The notes beneath the pieces are model-generated. The model searched no databases. It was given only the letters and a program-made list of their open reading frames with translations, and had not been told where the DNA came from. Made by a program: the position numbers and the translations under genes. From positions 1,550,001 to 1,614,000 of the forward strand of contig NZ_AP022619.1 of assembly GCF_010731655.1 (NCBI RefSeq): a DNA stretch of 64,000 nucleotides, given 5' to 3'. Below are positions 17,775 to 25,915 of this stretch, piece by piece (position 1 is the first letter of the stretch; every line of letters starts with the position of its first letter). This stretch comes from Mycobacterium paraseoulense. Lineage in GTDB: Bacteria > Actinomycetota > Actinomycetes > Mycobacteriales > Mycobacteriaceae.

Positions 17775-18502
17775 GCGGCCGGTTCCCACTCCCGATTCGC
17801 AGCGCGCGCTTTACGTTCGGCCGCTTCGACATCGACCGCTTGGGTCAACATGATTGCTGTCACGATCCACCAAATGCAGAACACGGTCAGAGGGATCCAG
17901 AAGGCGAATATTCCGTTCCACGCCAGCGGACCGGTCTTGAACAGGTAGATCGCGCATCCGGGTACGCCAAGAACGGCATACCAGATGTTGAAGTAACCGA
18001 ACCACCGCGGGAAGCTCGGCACCTGTCGCCTGTCAATGAACACGCAGAACGCCAGGATGACCACCTGCGTGATCAACGGGCCGACCAACCCGACAAACAT
18101 GAACCAGAACATGTCGCTGAGTCCTTGTGTCACATCGGGATTGCGCTCTGGGCGGTAGGCGGCCGCCACCCCGAAGAGTGCGCATAGCGAGAAGCCGAAC
18201 GGGAAGGTGACGCTCAGCATCACTTGGGTCAATGACATGACCCCCCAATAGCCTTCGATCCGGCGTACTTGGCGTGACAGCAGCGCAAGGAACGGCGCGA
18301 AGAGCCAGGCAAACAGGATCATCAGGGCGAGACCGATACGGATGCGTAAGCTGTGGTCGCCGTAGATGTGTGCCGTCTGTTCGGCGGTCAGGGCTGGACT
18401 CATCGGCGGGATGAGTCCAGCGATGAACCAAAACATCACCATGAAACCGCCCAACATCGCCAGTCCTAGCCATGCCGCGCCCTTTTCGATCCTCACGTGC
18501 AT
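17771..18502 (-). CDS. Multi-pass membrane protein of unknown function in an oxidase-subunit operon
   Basis: A 243-aa protein with about six hydrophobic segments and no recognised family. The ATG at 18502 has AGGAG 6 nt upstream; the longer frame to 18556 lacks this. It begins with a short charged N-terminus and a long membrane helix (about residues 11-33). An R-R-x-V-P-S-F-P-R-W-F-G-Y loop is followed by a further membrane pair. Translation is coupled to the subunit III gene. Its place suggests a role in assembly or as a partner of the subunit III/IV pair; this is inference from position. Confidence 0.7.
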   Translation of the reverse strand: MHVRIEKGAAWLGLAMLGGFMVMFWFIAGLIPPMSPALTAEQTAHIYGDHSLRIRIGLALMILFAWLFAPFLALLSRQVRRIEGYWGVMSLTQVMLSVTFPFGFSLCALFGVAAAYRPERNPDVTQGLSDMFWFMFVGLVGPLITQVVILAFCVFIDRRQVPSFPRWFGYFNIWYAVLGVPGCAIYLFKTGPLAWNGIFAFWIPLTVFCIWWIVTAIMLTQAVDVEAAERKARAANREWEPAA

Positions 18503-18656
18503 TCTGACTCCTCGCGCCGACTTTGAGACCGAGGTCACGTTATCGGCCGTTCTCACTCGTAGTCAATCATCGATTGACTTCGCTTCGAGCGGGATACATA
18601 GTCGGTAGGTCCTTTGACTCGGCGTGCCCGCGGACTTAGCGGGAGCCTAGGCCGCC

Positions 18657-18671
18657 TAACTAAATTGGTTA
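18657..18671. promoter_or_regulatory. Small inverted repeat upstream of a dehydrogenase gene
   Basis: TAAC-TAAATTG-GTTA lies in an AT-rich patch 24 nt before the GTG start of the dehydrogenase at 18695. The arms are only 4 bp, so this could be promoter sequence alone. TAACTAAAT recurs near 33.97 kb. Confidence 0.25.
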
Positions 18672-18694
18672 TATCGAATGCCCGAGGAGCGCAT

Positions 18695-19516
18695 GTGACC
18701 AACGCCGTCGGCTTCATAGGAGTGGGTCGGTTGGGCGAGCCTATGGTGCTTCGGCTGCTCGACGTCGGGGTGCGCGTGGCGGTGTATGTGAGACGGTCAG
18801 AGGTACGCGATCGACTCGCATCACGCGGCGCCCGGATTGCCGCCTCGGTGGCCGAACTCGCCACCCGCAGCGACATTCTGATCTCGTGCTTGTTCTCCGA
18901 CGCGCAGCTAATCGAGGTAGGTCTAGGTCCTGACGGCTTCGTCGCCAACGCCAAGCCCGGCAGCATCGTGGTCTCCCACACCACCGGCACGCTGACCACG
19001 CTCGAGTCCTTGCGTGACGATCCCTCCGCTCCGACGATCCTCGATGCGCCGGTCAGCGGCACCGCCGACGACATCGCCGCAGGCACCCTCACCGTGCTGA
19101 TCGGCGGCCCCGCCGAGGCCGTGCAATTGGTGACGCCAACACTGGCGGCCTACGCGAATACGATCGTGCCCACCGGGGAACTGGGCAGCGCCTTAGCGCT
19201 CAAACTCATCAACAATGTGCTCTTCGCCGCCAACGCCCAGCTAGTCGCTGCCGCAACAGAATTGGGGGCATCGATCGGCGTAAACCCCGATGCTCTGCTG
19301 GCCGCACTCCAGGTGTGCAGCGCGGGAAGTCGCGCCGCCACCCACATGCAGCAAGTCGGTGGCACCGACTCGTTCGCCGAGATCGCGGGTCCCTTCCTTC
19401 GCAAGGACGTCGCCGCATGCCTTGCGGCCGCTGCGCAGGCAGGTGCCGATCTCGGCCTGCTCGGCGACGTTGTCGCCGACGGCCCACTTCCACTCAATCC
19501 CGTTGGAACGAAATGA
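18695..19516 (+). CDS. NAD(P)-dependent beta-hydroxyacid dehydrogenase (3-hydroxyisobutyrate dehydrogenase family)
   Basis: A 273-aa enzyme with an N-terminal Rossmann motif GFIGVGRLGEPM, the substrate-binding DAPVSGTADDIAAGTL block (about residues 108-124) and the catalytic Lys in LKLINNVLF. The GTG at 18695 has GAGGAGC 4-10 nt upstream; the longer frame to 18614 has no support. Family enzymes oxidise beta-hydroxyacids with NAD(P). It is divergent from the oxidase operon and stands alone, so its substrate cannot be inferred from neighbours. Confidence 0.88.
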   Translation: MTNAVGFIGVGRLGEPMVLRLLDVGVRVAVYVRRSEVRDRLASRGARIAASVAELATRSDILISCLFSDAQLIEVGLGPDGFVANAKPGSIVVSHTTGTLTTLESLRDDPSAPTILDAPVSGTADDIAAGTLTVLIGGPAEAVQLVTPTLAAYANTIVPTGELGSALALKLINNVLFAANAQLVAAATELGASIGVNPDALLAALQVCSAGSRAATHMQQVGGTDSFAEIAGPFLRKDVAACLAAAAQAGADLGLLGDVVADGPLPLNPVGTK

Positions 19517-19565
19517 CACAGACGACAAGATGTACGACTGCGTCGGCCGCCGGCCACCGTCTGGG

Positions 19566-20228
19566 TCAGTGCGGCCAGCTCGACGCGGGCAGCCGAAGCC
19601 GACCCTCGGGCCGGTGCTTGTCGGCCCGGTCCAGCACCACATGCAGGACCGCACTAGTGCGGTTTACCGAGACGCCTTTGATCGCCACCGCGCGATCGGC
19701 CGAGCCGGTGCGCATTTCGGCGTTCATGGTGAACGCGACGTGTCGCCGTTCTCGTTGCCCGAGGATGCAGCTTTTGGCCGCGCCGCTGGCGCCGCTCGTG
19801 AGGAAGTCGTCGAAGTCGACCATCTGGCAGTGGTCCTGGCTGCCGATGCATACGATCAGCGGCTGATTCTGAAGTTCGGGCGCGAGCTCAGAAACCATGG
19901 GTGCAAACACGTCGACCACGAACACGATGGAATGCCGCACGCGCACCAGCGCGTCGCGCACCTCATCGCGGGTCAGCCTAAAATTGAGGGTCACCATGAT
20001 GATTCCGCTGAGCTGACAGGCTGCCATCACCTCGCCGAGCTCGACGCTGTTGCGGCTCAGTATCGTGATGCCGTCCTGGCGCCGCCCACCGGCAGATGCC
20101 ATCGCCGAAATCAGGCGCGCGGCGCGCTCGCGCAGCGACGCGTGAGTGACCTCGCGATCTTCGAGACGGTATGCGGCCACGTCGGGGAATCGGCGGGCGT
20201 TGTCGGTGACGCTGTCGGCCAGTGTCAT
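19566..20228 (-). pseudogene. Acyl-CoA synthetase N-terminal fragment joined to an unrelated tail
   Basis: The first about 150 residues are a clear AMP-ligase N-terminus, with Y-R-L-E-D-R-E-V-T, ILSRNSVELGEVMAACQLSG and NFRLTRDEV. The protein then departs from the family before the AMP-binding P-loop, so no catalytic site is present. The last about 65 residues (EMRTGSADRAVAIKGVSVNR and beyond) come from something else, perhaps a hot-dog thioesterase domain. The ATG at 20228 lies 28 nt after the thiolase-like gene, so it still sits in the MaoC operon. Usual family length is about 500 aa. A deletion fusion is the simplest reading. Confidence 0.75.
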
Positions 20229-20256
20229 CGAAGCGTCGCCCGTATCGAATACCCGA

Positions 20257-21450
20257 TTACCGGCTGCTCAGGAGCATCGATCCGGCCACGGGTCCGCCCC
20301 CGACCCCGACCGCGACGACTTCGGGCGTTTTGGACGCCTGGCGGTCGCCGGCGTCGCCCCACATCTGCACGCATGCCTCATGCAGAAAACCCATGCCGTG
20401 CAGTCGCCCAGCCGACAACTGTCCGCCGCTGGTGTTGATCGGTAGCTCGCCGTCGCGCGCGATGCGCTCGCCACCTTCGATGAATTCGCCCACCTTGCCC
20501 TTTTCGCAGAAGCCGAGCGCTTCCAGCCACATCACGGTCAGGAACGAGAAGCCGTCGTAGATCTGCGCCATGTCGACGTCGCCCGGCATCAAGGTCGTGT
20601 TCTGCCAGAGGGTTTCGGCTGAATCGTGGGCGGCCATTGTGGTGAGGTCGAAGCGCTGATCCCAGGTCGCGCGCTCGAACATGCCGGGGCCGACGGACTC
20701 TACTGTCAACGGGTGGCGCGGCAGTCCGTGCGTGGCGTCGCGGCGCGAGATGATGACTGCGGTGGCACCGTCGCAAGGGACGTCGCAGTCGTAAAGGCAT
20801 AGTGGTTCGGAGATCATTCGGGCGTCGAGGTAGTCATCCATGGTCATCGGCTCGCGATAGATGGCGTCAGGATTCAGCCGGGCGTTGCGGCGGGCGTTGA
20901 TTGCGATCGCGCCGAGTTGTTCTCGGGTCATCCCGTTGTCGTGCATGTAACGCTGCGCGGGCATGGCGAGCCAATTCGCTGCGGACAACGCCCCGTACGG
21001 CGCGACCCACTCGAGGTGGGGAGGCAGCTTGCCACCCCCGAACAACACCGACGCCCTGCCCCCGCCCCGTTGCTGTGCTGCGGTCGACTCCCACACTGAC
21101 CTGAACACCACGACGTGGTTCGCCAACCCGAGGGTGACCGCCATGCACGCCTCGATCGCCGGGCCGATCTGTCCGGCGGTCTCGATCCCGGACATGTACC
21201 AGCGACTCCGCAACCCAAGCGCGTTGCGTACGTCGTGGATGCCGGCGCCGGAAAACCCCGGATCAGGCATTCCGGGTCCGGGATAGCTGGCGATCCCGTC
21301 GATGTCGTCGACGTCGAGCCCGGCGTCGGCGATTGCGCGCAGCACCGCCTCCAGCGTCAGGTCCAGGCCGGTCCGGCCCAACCTGCGGCCGACCTGCGAC
21401 TTGCCCGCACCTGTCAGGACTGCCTTGCCGCCGAATGGGCCGCCGCTCAT
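20257..21450 (-). CDS. Thiolase-like lipid-transfer protein (Ltp2-like), no thiolase cysteine
   Basis: A 397-aa thiolase-fold protein. Where intact thiolases of this group have S-G-C-A-T-G, this one reads SGIETAGQ, so the nucleophilic Cys is absent. The C-terminal pattern LPINTSGGQLSAGRLHGMGF is kept. In the Ltp2 subgroup, thiolase-fold proteins without this Cys act with a DUF35 partner as retro-aldolases on sterol side chains. Here the gene follows a MaoC hydratase with a 1-nt stop/start overlap, the expected hydratase-aldolase pairing. The nearest DUF35 gene is in the divergent operon. An aldolase role is inference. Confidence 0.85.
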   Translation of the reverse strand: MSGGPFGGKAVLTGAGKSQVGRRLGRTGLDLTLEAVLRAIADAGLDVDDIDGIASYPGPGMPDPGFSGAGIHDVRNALGLRSRWYMSGIETAGQIGPAIEACMAVTLGLANHVVVFRSVWESTAAQQRGGGRASVLFGGGKLPPHLEWVAPYGALSAANWLAMPAQRYMHDNGMTREQLGAIAINARRNARLNPDAIYREPMTMDDYLDARMISEPLCLYDCDVPCDGATAVIISRRDATHGLPRHPLTVESVGPGMFERATWDQRFDLTTMAAHDSAETLWQNTTLMPGDVDMAQIYDGFSFLTVMWLEALGFCEKGKVGEFIEGGERIARDGELPINTSGGQLSAGRLHGMGFLHEACVQMWGDAGDRQASKTPEVVAVGVGGGPVAGSMLLSSR

Positions 21451-21908
21451 CAGAATATGTACCGGGCGATCAACTCGGCGACGGCGGCGGGCTTCTGCGA
21501 CCCGTCGATCTCGACGGTGTGCCGGACGGTGAGATTAACGGCGTCCTCACCAGCTCTCACCGCGTCGGCGAGTTCCGAGCGCACCCGCACCCGGCTGCCC
21601 GCCGTCACCGGGGCCAGAAACCGGACCTTGTTCAGCCCGTAGTTGATGCCCATCTTGGCGTTCTCCACGCGGTAGTTGTCCTTGCTGAGGCCGGGAATGA
21701 GCGACAGGGTCAGAAAGCCATGCGCAATGGTTGCGCCGTAGGGACTTTCGGTTTTCGCGCGCTCCACGTCGACGTGGATCCACTGGTGGTCCATGGTCAC
21801 GTCGGCGAACTCGTCGATGCGCGACTGCTCCACTTCAAACCACTGGCTGACGCCGAGTTCGGCCCCTATTGCCTCGACTGCGTCGTCGACCGATCCGATT
21901 GTCTTCAT
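21450..21908 (-). CDS. MaoC family (R)-specific enoyl-CoA hydratase
   Basis: A 152-aa hot-dog protein with the hydratase signature F-A-D-V-T-M-D-H-Q-W-I-H, including the catalytic Asp and His, followed by Y-G-A-T-I-A-H-G-F-L. It probably hydrates a 2-enoyl-CoA made by an acyl-CoA dehydrogenase. It is the first gene of the minus-strand operon leading to the Cys-less thiolase-like protein and the truncated ligase. The promoter is shared with the divergent thiolase operon across a 105-bp AT-rich gap. Confidence 0.9.
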   Translation of the reverse strand: MKTIGSVDDAVEAIGAELGVSQWFEVEQSRIDEFADVTMDHQWIHVDVERAKTESPYGATIAHGFLTLSLIPGLSKDNYRVENAKMGINYGLNKVRFLAPVTAGSRVRVRSELADAVRAGEDAVNLTVRHTVEIDGSQKPAAVAELIARYIF

Positions 21909-21920
21909 TTCACTCCCGTC

Positions 21921-21960
21921 AGACCGCTAATACAGATATCTATTTAACGGTATACTCTTA
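21921..21960. promoter_or_regulatory. AT-rich divergent promoter/operator region
   Basis: The stretch between the MaoC and thiolase operons includes AGATATCTATTTAACGG on the plus strand and ATATCTGTATTAGCGG on the minus strand. The latter resembles the ATAACTGTTTAGCGG site at 54.0 kb with one extra base. AGATATCT is itself palindromic. It is probably a -10 region overlapped by an operator. Confidence 0.45.
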
Positions 21961-22013
21961 GGCGCGAACCAGGACACCCAAACCGGGGTATCCGACGACC
22001 TTTCGGGAGACAC

Positions 22014-23204
22014 ATGACGCCGACGACGTCGCGCGCAGCCATCGTGGCCGCCGCCCGCACCCCTATCGGTACCGCCCGCAAAGGAACGCTGACCCACATG
22101 CCTGCCGTTGAGCTGGCTAAACCGGTGATCGCCGCGGCCATCAAACGATCAGAATTTGATGCCACCGAGTTCGATGACCTGGTGCTCGCCGAGAGCATGC
22201 AGGGCGGCGGTGACAGCGCCCGCTACGTCGCCGTCGATCTCGGCCTGACCGGCATTCCCGGGATGGCGGTCAACCGGCAATGCGCCTCGAGCCTTTCCGC
22301 GGTCGCGGTGGCCGCAGGCCAGATCGCGGCGGGAATGAGTCGAGCGATCCTGGCCGGCGGGATGGAGTCATTATCGACAACACCGCTGCTGCGCAAACGC
22401 AAGCCGTTCACCTCCGGTAAGTCGCTGGACGACTACGAGGACCCCTGGTCTCCGCTCTCACACCCGCCGACAGCGGACGCGCCGGCCCTCGATATGTCGA
22501 TCACAGTGGCGCACAATTGCGCTGTCCAGTACGGGATCTCGCGCCAGGACCAAGACGAGTGGGCGCTGCGCAGCCACCAGCGCGCGGTGAAGGCCATTGA
22601 CGCCGGCTCCTTCGTCGACGAGATTGTGCCACTACGGGTTCCGCAGGCCGACGGAACTACGGTCACTTTCGCCGAGGACGAGCACCCGCGCCGGGCCACC
22701 ACCCTGGAGGCGCTATCCGGCCTGAACGTCCTGCATCCCGAGATCGACGGGTTCACCGTGACCGCAGGCAATTCGTCGGGACTCAACGACGCGGCCGCGG
22801 TGCTCGCGCTGGCCAGGCCGGACACCGACAAGGACGTGTTGGCCGACGTGCTGTCGTGGGGTGCGGTCGGTGTGCCGCCGAATCGGACTGGGAGCGGACC
22901 GATCTGGGCCATCCCCAAAGCGCTGGAGTTGGCGGGGCGCAAACTCGCGGACGTGGCGCTGTTCGAGATCAACGAGGCGTTCGCCGCTCAGGCGGTGGCG
23001 TGTTCGCGCGAACTGGGCCTCGACGAGGAAATCGTCAACGTGTACGGATCCGGCATTAGCCTGGGCCATCCAATCGCTGCGACAGGCGCGCGGATGGTGA
23101 CGACGGCAATCTATGAGCTCCGCCGCCGCGGCGGCGGCATCGGCGTGTTGTCGATGTGCGCCGGTGGCGGAATGGGAGCAGCAATGGTAATCGAGGTGGC
23201 ATGA
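22014..23204 (+). CDS. Thiolase (acetyl-CoA acetyltransferase family)
   Basis: A 396-aa thiolase that should cleave 3-oxoacyl-CoA or condense acyl-CoAs. All catalytic elements are visible: the nucleophilic Cys in VNRQCASSL (about residue 88), NEAFAAQ, the His in LGHPIAATGARM, and the second Cys in LSMCAGGGMGAA. The gene begins a plus-strand pair with the OB-fold protein, with their stop and start only 1 nt apart. It is divergent from the MaoC / Ltp2-like operon. Confidence 0.93.
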   Translation: MTPTTSRAAIVAAARTPIGTARKGTLTHMPAVELAKPVIAAAIKRSEFDATEFDDLVLAESMQGGGDSARYVAVDLGLTGIPGMAVNRQCASSLSAVAVAAGQIAAGMSRAILAGGMESLSTTPLLRKRKPFTSGKSLDDYEDPWSPLSHPPTADAPALDMSITVAHNCAVQYGISRQDQDEWALRSHQRAVKAIDAGSFVDEIVPLRVPQADGTTVTFAEDEHPRRATTLEALSGLNVLHPEIDGFTVTAGNSSGLNDAAAVLALARPDTDKDVLADVLSWGAVGVPPNRTGSGPIWAIPKALELAGRKLADVALFEINEAFAAQAVACSRELGLDEEIVNVYGSGISLGHPIAATGARMVTTAIYELRRRGGGIGVLSMCAGGGMGAAMVIEVA

Positions 23205-23205
23205 C

Positions 23206-23631
23206 ATGAGTCAACTCATCGCAGACAATCTTTTCCGGATCGACGGCGATCGCGCCGTGCTCCAGGGCTCTCGACGACGGTCGACGGGCGTGGTGAAATT
23301 CCCGGCGGAACGGCCGGAGTTGTTCGACGCCGATCCCGACGTTCAGGCAGACATCGAGCCAATCGACTTGCCGACGGAGGGAACGCTTTTCACTTTCACC
23401 TCCCAGCAGTTCCCCCCACCTCTGCCCTACAAGGGTCACCGCTCGCCGGAGGCATTCCGGCCATACATCGTCGGATTTATCCAGCTCGGAGACCGCGTTC
23501 TTGTCGAGTCACTGATCATCGGTGTTGATGCGGCGGAACTGCGCATCGGTCAGCCGATGGTGAGCTGTACGAGCACCTTCGAGACGGAAGCCGGCGAATC
23601 GTTGCTCACGTACGCGTTTCGCCCGGCGTAG
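23206..23631 (+). CDS. DUF35-type OB-fold protein without zinc-ribbon cysteines
   Basis: A 141-aa protein whose C-terminal half matches the DUF35 OB-fold (GTLFTFTSQQFPPPLPYKG, then R-P-Y-I-V-G-F-I-Q-L). The N-terminal region aligns with the zinc ribbon in position, but no Cys pairs are present there: G-S-R-R-R-S-T-G-V-V-K-F-P replaces C-x-x-C-G-x-x-x-F-P. Such proteins partner thiolase-fold enzymes, and this one directly follows a thiolase. Its last 26 nt overlap the convergent TetR gene. Confidence 0.75.
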   Translation: MSQLIADNLFRIDGDRAVLQGSRRRSTGVVKFPAERPELFDADPDVQADIEPIDLPTEGTLFTFTSQQFPPPLPYKGHRSPEAFRPYIVGFIQLGDRVLVESLIIGVDAAELRIGQPMVSCTSTFETEAGESLLTYAFRPA

Positions 23632-24184
23632 CGGTCATCGCGGCAATCGTCTCCGCTACTACCTCGATCATCTCGGCGCGATCCACCGGAACAAATTGCG
23701 TGTGCACTGCATACCACGCGCGGTCGAGTAGCCCCATGGCGGCGATGCCGATGACTTCCGGGGAATGCTTCCCTTCGGCACAGATCGCCTGTCCCAGCTT
23801 CCATGCGGCGCGCGTCATCATGTGGTTGCGGGATCGACGGAACTCCTCGTCGTCGGGTGCGGTATGCGCCGCCGCCGTCACGAACGCGCCGTGGCGGTCC
23901 ATATAGCCGAAGTACTCGCCCACCCAAGCCCTCAGAGCGTCCGGCCTTCCCGACATGACCGCATCACCGCACTGCCCAATCACCGTGAGCACATCGCGGT
24001 ACGCAGTCTCGCCGAGCACGCTAAATACCTCGCGCTTGTCCTTGAAGTACGTGTAGAAACCCGCGCGTGAGATCCCGCACGCTTCAGTGATCGCGTTGAT
24101 CGGCGTGCCGCGGAAGCCACGCTCGAGGAACAACCGCCGACTGGCGTCGAGTATCGCCGAACGCGTTCGTTCGCCACGGCTCAT
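23606..24184 (-). CDS. TetR/AcrR family transcriptional regulator
   Basis: A 192-aa regulator. The HTH is INAITEACGISRAGFYTYFK at about residues 29-48, with the usual K-D-K-R-E-V-F continuation. The 3-prime end overlaps the convergent OB-fold gene. An inverted repeat CTTGAC/GTCAAG lies 123 bp upstream of its start and is a candidate operator. It closely resembles the regulator at 37.4 kb in length and HTH style (both have a G-A-F segment about 100 residues in). It may control the thiolase operon, the MaoC operon or itself. Confidence 0.88.
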   Translation of the reverse strand: MSRGERTRSAILDASRRLFLERGFRGTPINAITEACGISRAGFYTYFKDKREVFSVLGETAYRDVLTVIGQCGDAVMSGRPDALRAWVGEYFGYMDRHGAFVTAAAHTAPDDEEFRRSRNHMMTRAAWKLGQAICAEGKHSPEVIGIAAMGLLDRAWYAVHTQFVPVDRAEMIEVVAETIAAMTATPGETRT

Positions 24185-24306
24185 ATCGAGCAGGTCCCCG
24201 GCACGGACGCCCTCAGACGCGGTCGTGGTCGCAACTTACATGACGAAAACGTCGGAAGTCGGTTTCCCCATGTAGATCGATATTTTGTGTCGCCATCGGA
24301 TAGTAT

Positions 24307-24324
24307 CTTGACACATTCGTCAAG
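24307..24324. promoter_or_regulatory. Inverted repeat, candidate TetR operator
   Basis: CTTGAC-ACATTC-GTCAAG is a perfect 6-bp-arm inverted repeat of 18 bp in an otherwise gene-poor gap. TTGACA within it also looks like a -35 element. The nearest regulator gene is the TetR starting at 24184 on the opposite strand. Confidence 0.45.
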
Positions 24325-24356
24325 TTGCGGGAAGCTCAGGGCAGGCTCAGCGAAGA

Positions 24357-24536
24357 ATGGAGGCGTACCCGGAAGGCCTGGAAACTCCACGCGGCTACTT
24401 CAAGTACGCCGAGGGCATGGACACACGCCGTACCTACGACTTTATGGGGGACAACGCCCGTCGGTTCATGGGGCTTCCCATTGCCAACCCAGATCCGGAC
24501 GCCGTCAACCCGCCACTGCTACAGACCGTTTCCTAG
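24357..24536 (+). pseudogene. C-terminal fragment of an amidohydrolase (PF04909 type)
   Basis: An open frame of only 59 codons. The end YDFMGDNARRFMGLP matches the C-terminus of amidohydrolase-2 proteins, where the last helix commonly reads G-x-N-A-x-R-x-F/L. Intact members are about 390-440 aa (see 41.6 and 52.6 kb), so about 85 percent is missing. It starts at an ATG without a clear ribosome binding site and is almost certainly a deletion remnant. Confidence 0.6.
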
Positions 24537-24608
24537 CAGCGCCGAGGGTGAATCCCCTAGGGGCCCGCCCGGAATCAACGCAACACGATCAACCTGCGAG
24601 CTCGATCG

Positions 24609-25514
24609 TCAGCTCGCAGCGTTGAACAGCTTGAGCCGCGAGCGCACCCGGCGCTCGAGGAAGTCGTCGAGCACGCCCTCGAAGACCGCGTTATCGTCAC
24701 CGGCCACCATGTGGTGCGCACCGGCAACCGATGCGAATTCGGCGTGTGGCACCAACTCCAGGAAACGCACCGCGTCGCCGACGCTGAGGACATCGGACTC
24801 GCCGCCGCGCACGAGCAGCGTCGGCAGCCGCAAGTCCCGCGCGGCCGCACCGAGCCGGGCGGGGTCGATGAGCTGATCGCGCTGCACGGCCTGATCTGTC
24901 GGCGATGCCATAAATGCGGGGTCCCAGTGCCAGTACCACCGGCCGTCTCGGAAGCGCAGGTTCTTCTTCAAACCGTCGAAGTTGCGCGGGCGGGGACGGT
25001 GCGGGACGTAGGCAGCGACGGCATCGGCGGCCTCCTCCAGCGTGCCGAACCCCGTCTCGGCGTGTGACACCATGAAGTCGCGGATCCGGCTCGTCCCCGC
25101 GGGTTGCAGGAACGGCGACACGTCCACCAGGACCAGGCCGAGCGCGAGATCGGGCCGGCCCGCGATCGCCGCCAACGCGGAGTTGCCGCCCAGTGAGGCA
25201 CCCACATAGACCGGTGGGCGACCGAGGAAGTCGGCCACCCGGGCCACATCGTTGGCGAACCGGTCCAGCCCGTAATAGCCGTCCGGCGACCAGCTGCTGT
25301 CGCCGTGCCCACGCAGGTCGACCGTGACGGCATACCAGTTCTTGGCGCCCAGATCGGAAGCGGTCGAACCCCAGGAATGCCTGGTCTGGCCACCACCATG
25401 CAGCAGCACCACCGGCGGATCCGACGGATCACCATAGGCATCCGCGACCATCGTGACGTCACCCGCCGGAATCTTCAGCGCCGCGTGTGGTGGCCAGGCT
25501 TGGGAGGTGCTCAT
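24609..25514 (-). CDS. Alpha/beta-fold hydrolase
   Basis: A 301-aa serine hydrolase. The oxyanion HGG is in LLHGGGQTRHSW, the nucleophile elbow is GASLGG (about residue 110), an acidic residue follows in GGESDVL, and the His is in GAHHMVAGDDN. This is a complete triad set for an esterase or C-C/lactone hydrolase. The ATG at 25514 is used because GGAG lies 4 nt upstream. It is the third gene of the minus operon after the ligase and the 100-aa protein. Confidence 0.9.
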   Translation of the reverse strand: MSTSQAWPPHAALKIPAGDVTMVADAYGDPSDPPVVLLHGGGQTRHSWGSTASDLGAKNWYAVTVDLRGHGDSSWSPDGYYGLDRFANDVARVADFLGRPPVYVGASLGGNSALAAIAGRPDLALGLVLVDVSPFLQPAGTSRIRDFMVSHAETGFGTLEEAADAVAAYVPHRPRPRNFDGLKKNLRFRDGRWYWHWDPAFMASPTDQAVQRDQLIDPARLGAAARDLRLPTLLVRGGESDVLSVGDAVRFLELVPHAEFASVAGAHHMVAGDDNAVFEGVLDDFLERRVRSRLKLFNAAS

Positions 25515-25612
25515 GTCGCTCCGCAACTAGTCACTGAGTGTGAAGCCGCCGCGAAAGCCGCGCGCCAGATTCTCGCAGTACGGTCATGCTGGGCACTCAT
25601 CGTGGCGCGCGC

Positions 25613-25915
25613 TCAGTCGCTGGCCGGCAGCGGCTTGGCCTCTTTGAGCGAAAGCGGCGTCCCGCCGATGCTGAGCGTGCCGACTCCGGCTTTGGTGACC
25701 AGCACCTCGGCGCCATCCTCGTCGACGTACCGCTTACCCATCGCGCTCCCGCCCGCCAGCGCGGGATCGAGGCCCGCGTGCGGTGACTTCTCGGCATCCA
25801 GTGTCACCATCGGCTCGCCGCCGCAGCGTAGGTCGTCAAGGCTGTCGGTGGCCCGCACTACGATCACCTGGGTGCCGCAGACCTGGCTCTGCAGGCGGGT
25901 ACCGTTCTTGATCAT
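25613..25915 (-). CDS. Conserved-looking 100-aa protein of unknown function
   Basis: A small soluble protein. The first half holds two Cys (VCGTQVIVVRA, then DLRCGGEPM) and the second reads GKRYVDEDGAEVLVTKAGVG. No family name can be given safely. The ATG overlaps the upstream ligase stop by 4 nt, so it is translated with the ligase and followed by the hydrolase. Coupling to a ligase suggests an accessory or chaperone-like part in the same pathway step. Confidence 0.75.
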   Translation of the reverse strand: MIKNGTRLQSQVCGTQVIVVRATDSLDDLRCGGEPMVTLDAEKSPHAGLDPALAGGSAMGKRYVDEDGAEVLVTKAGVGTLSIGGTPLSLKEAKPLPASD

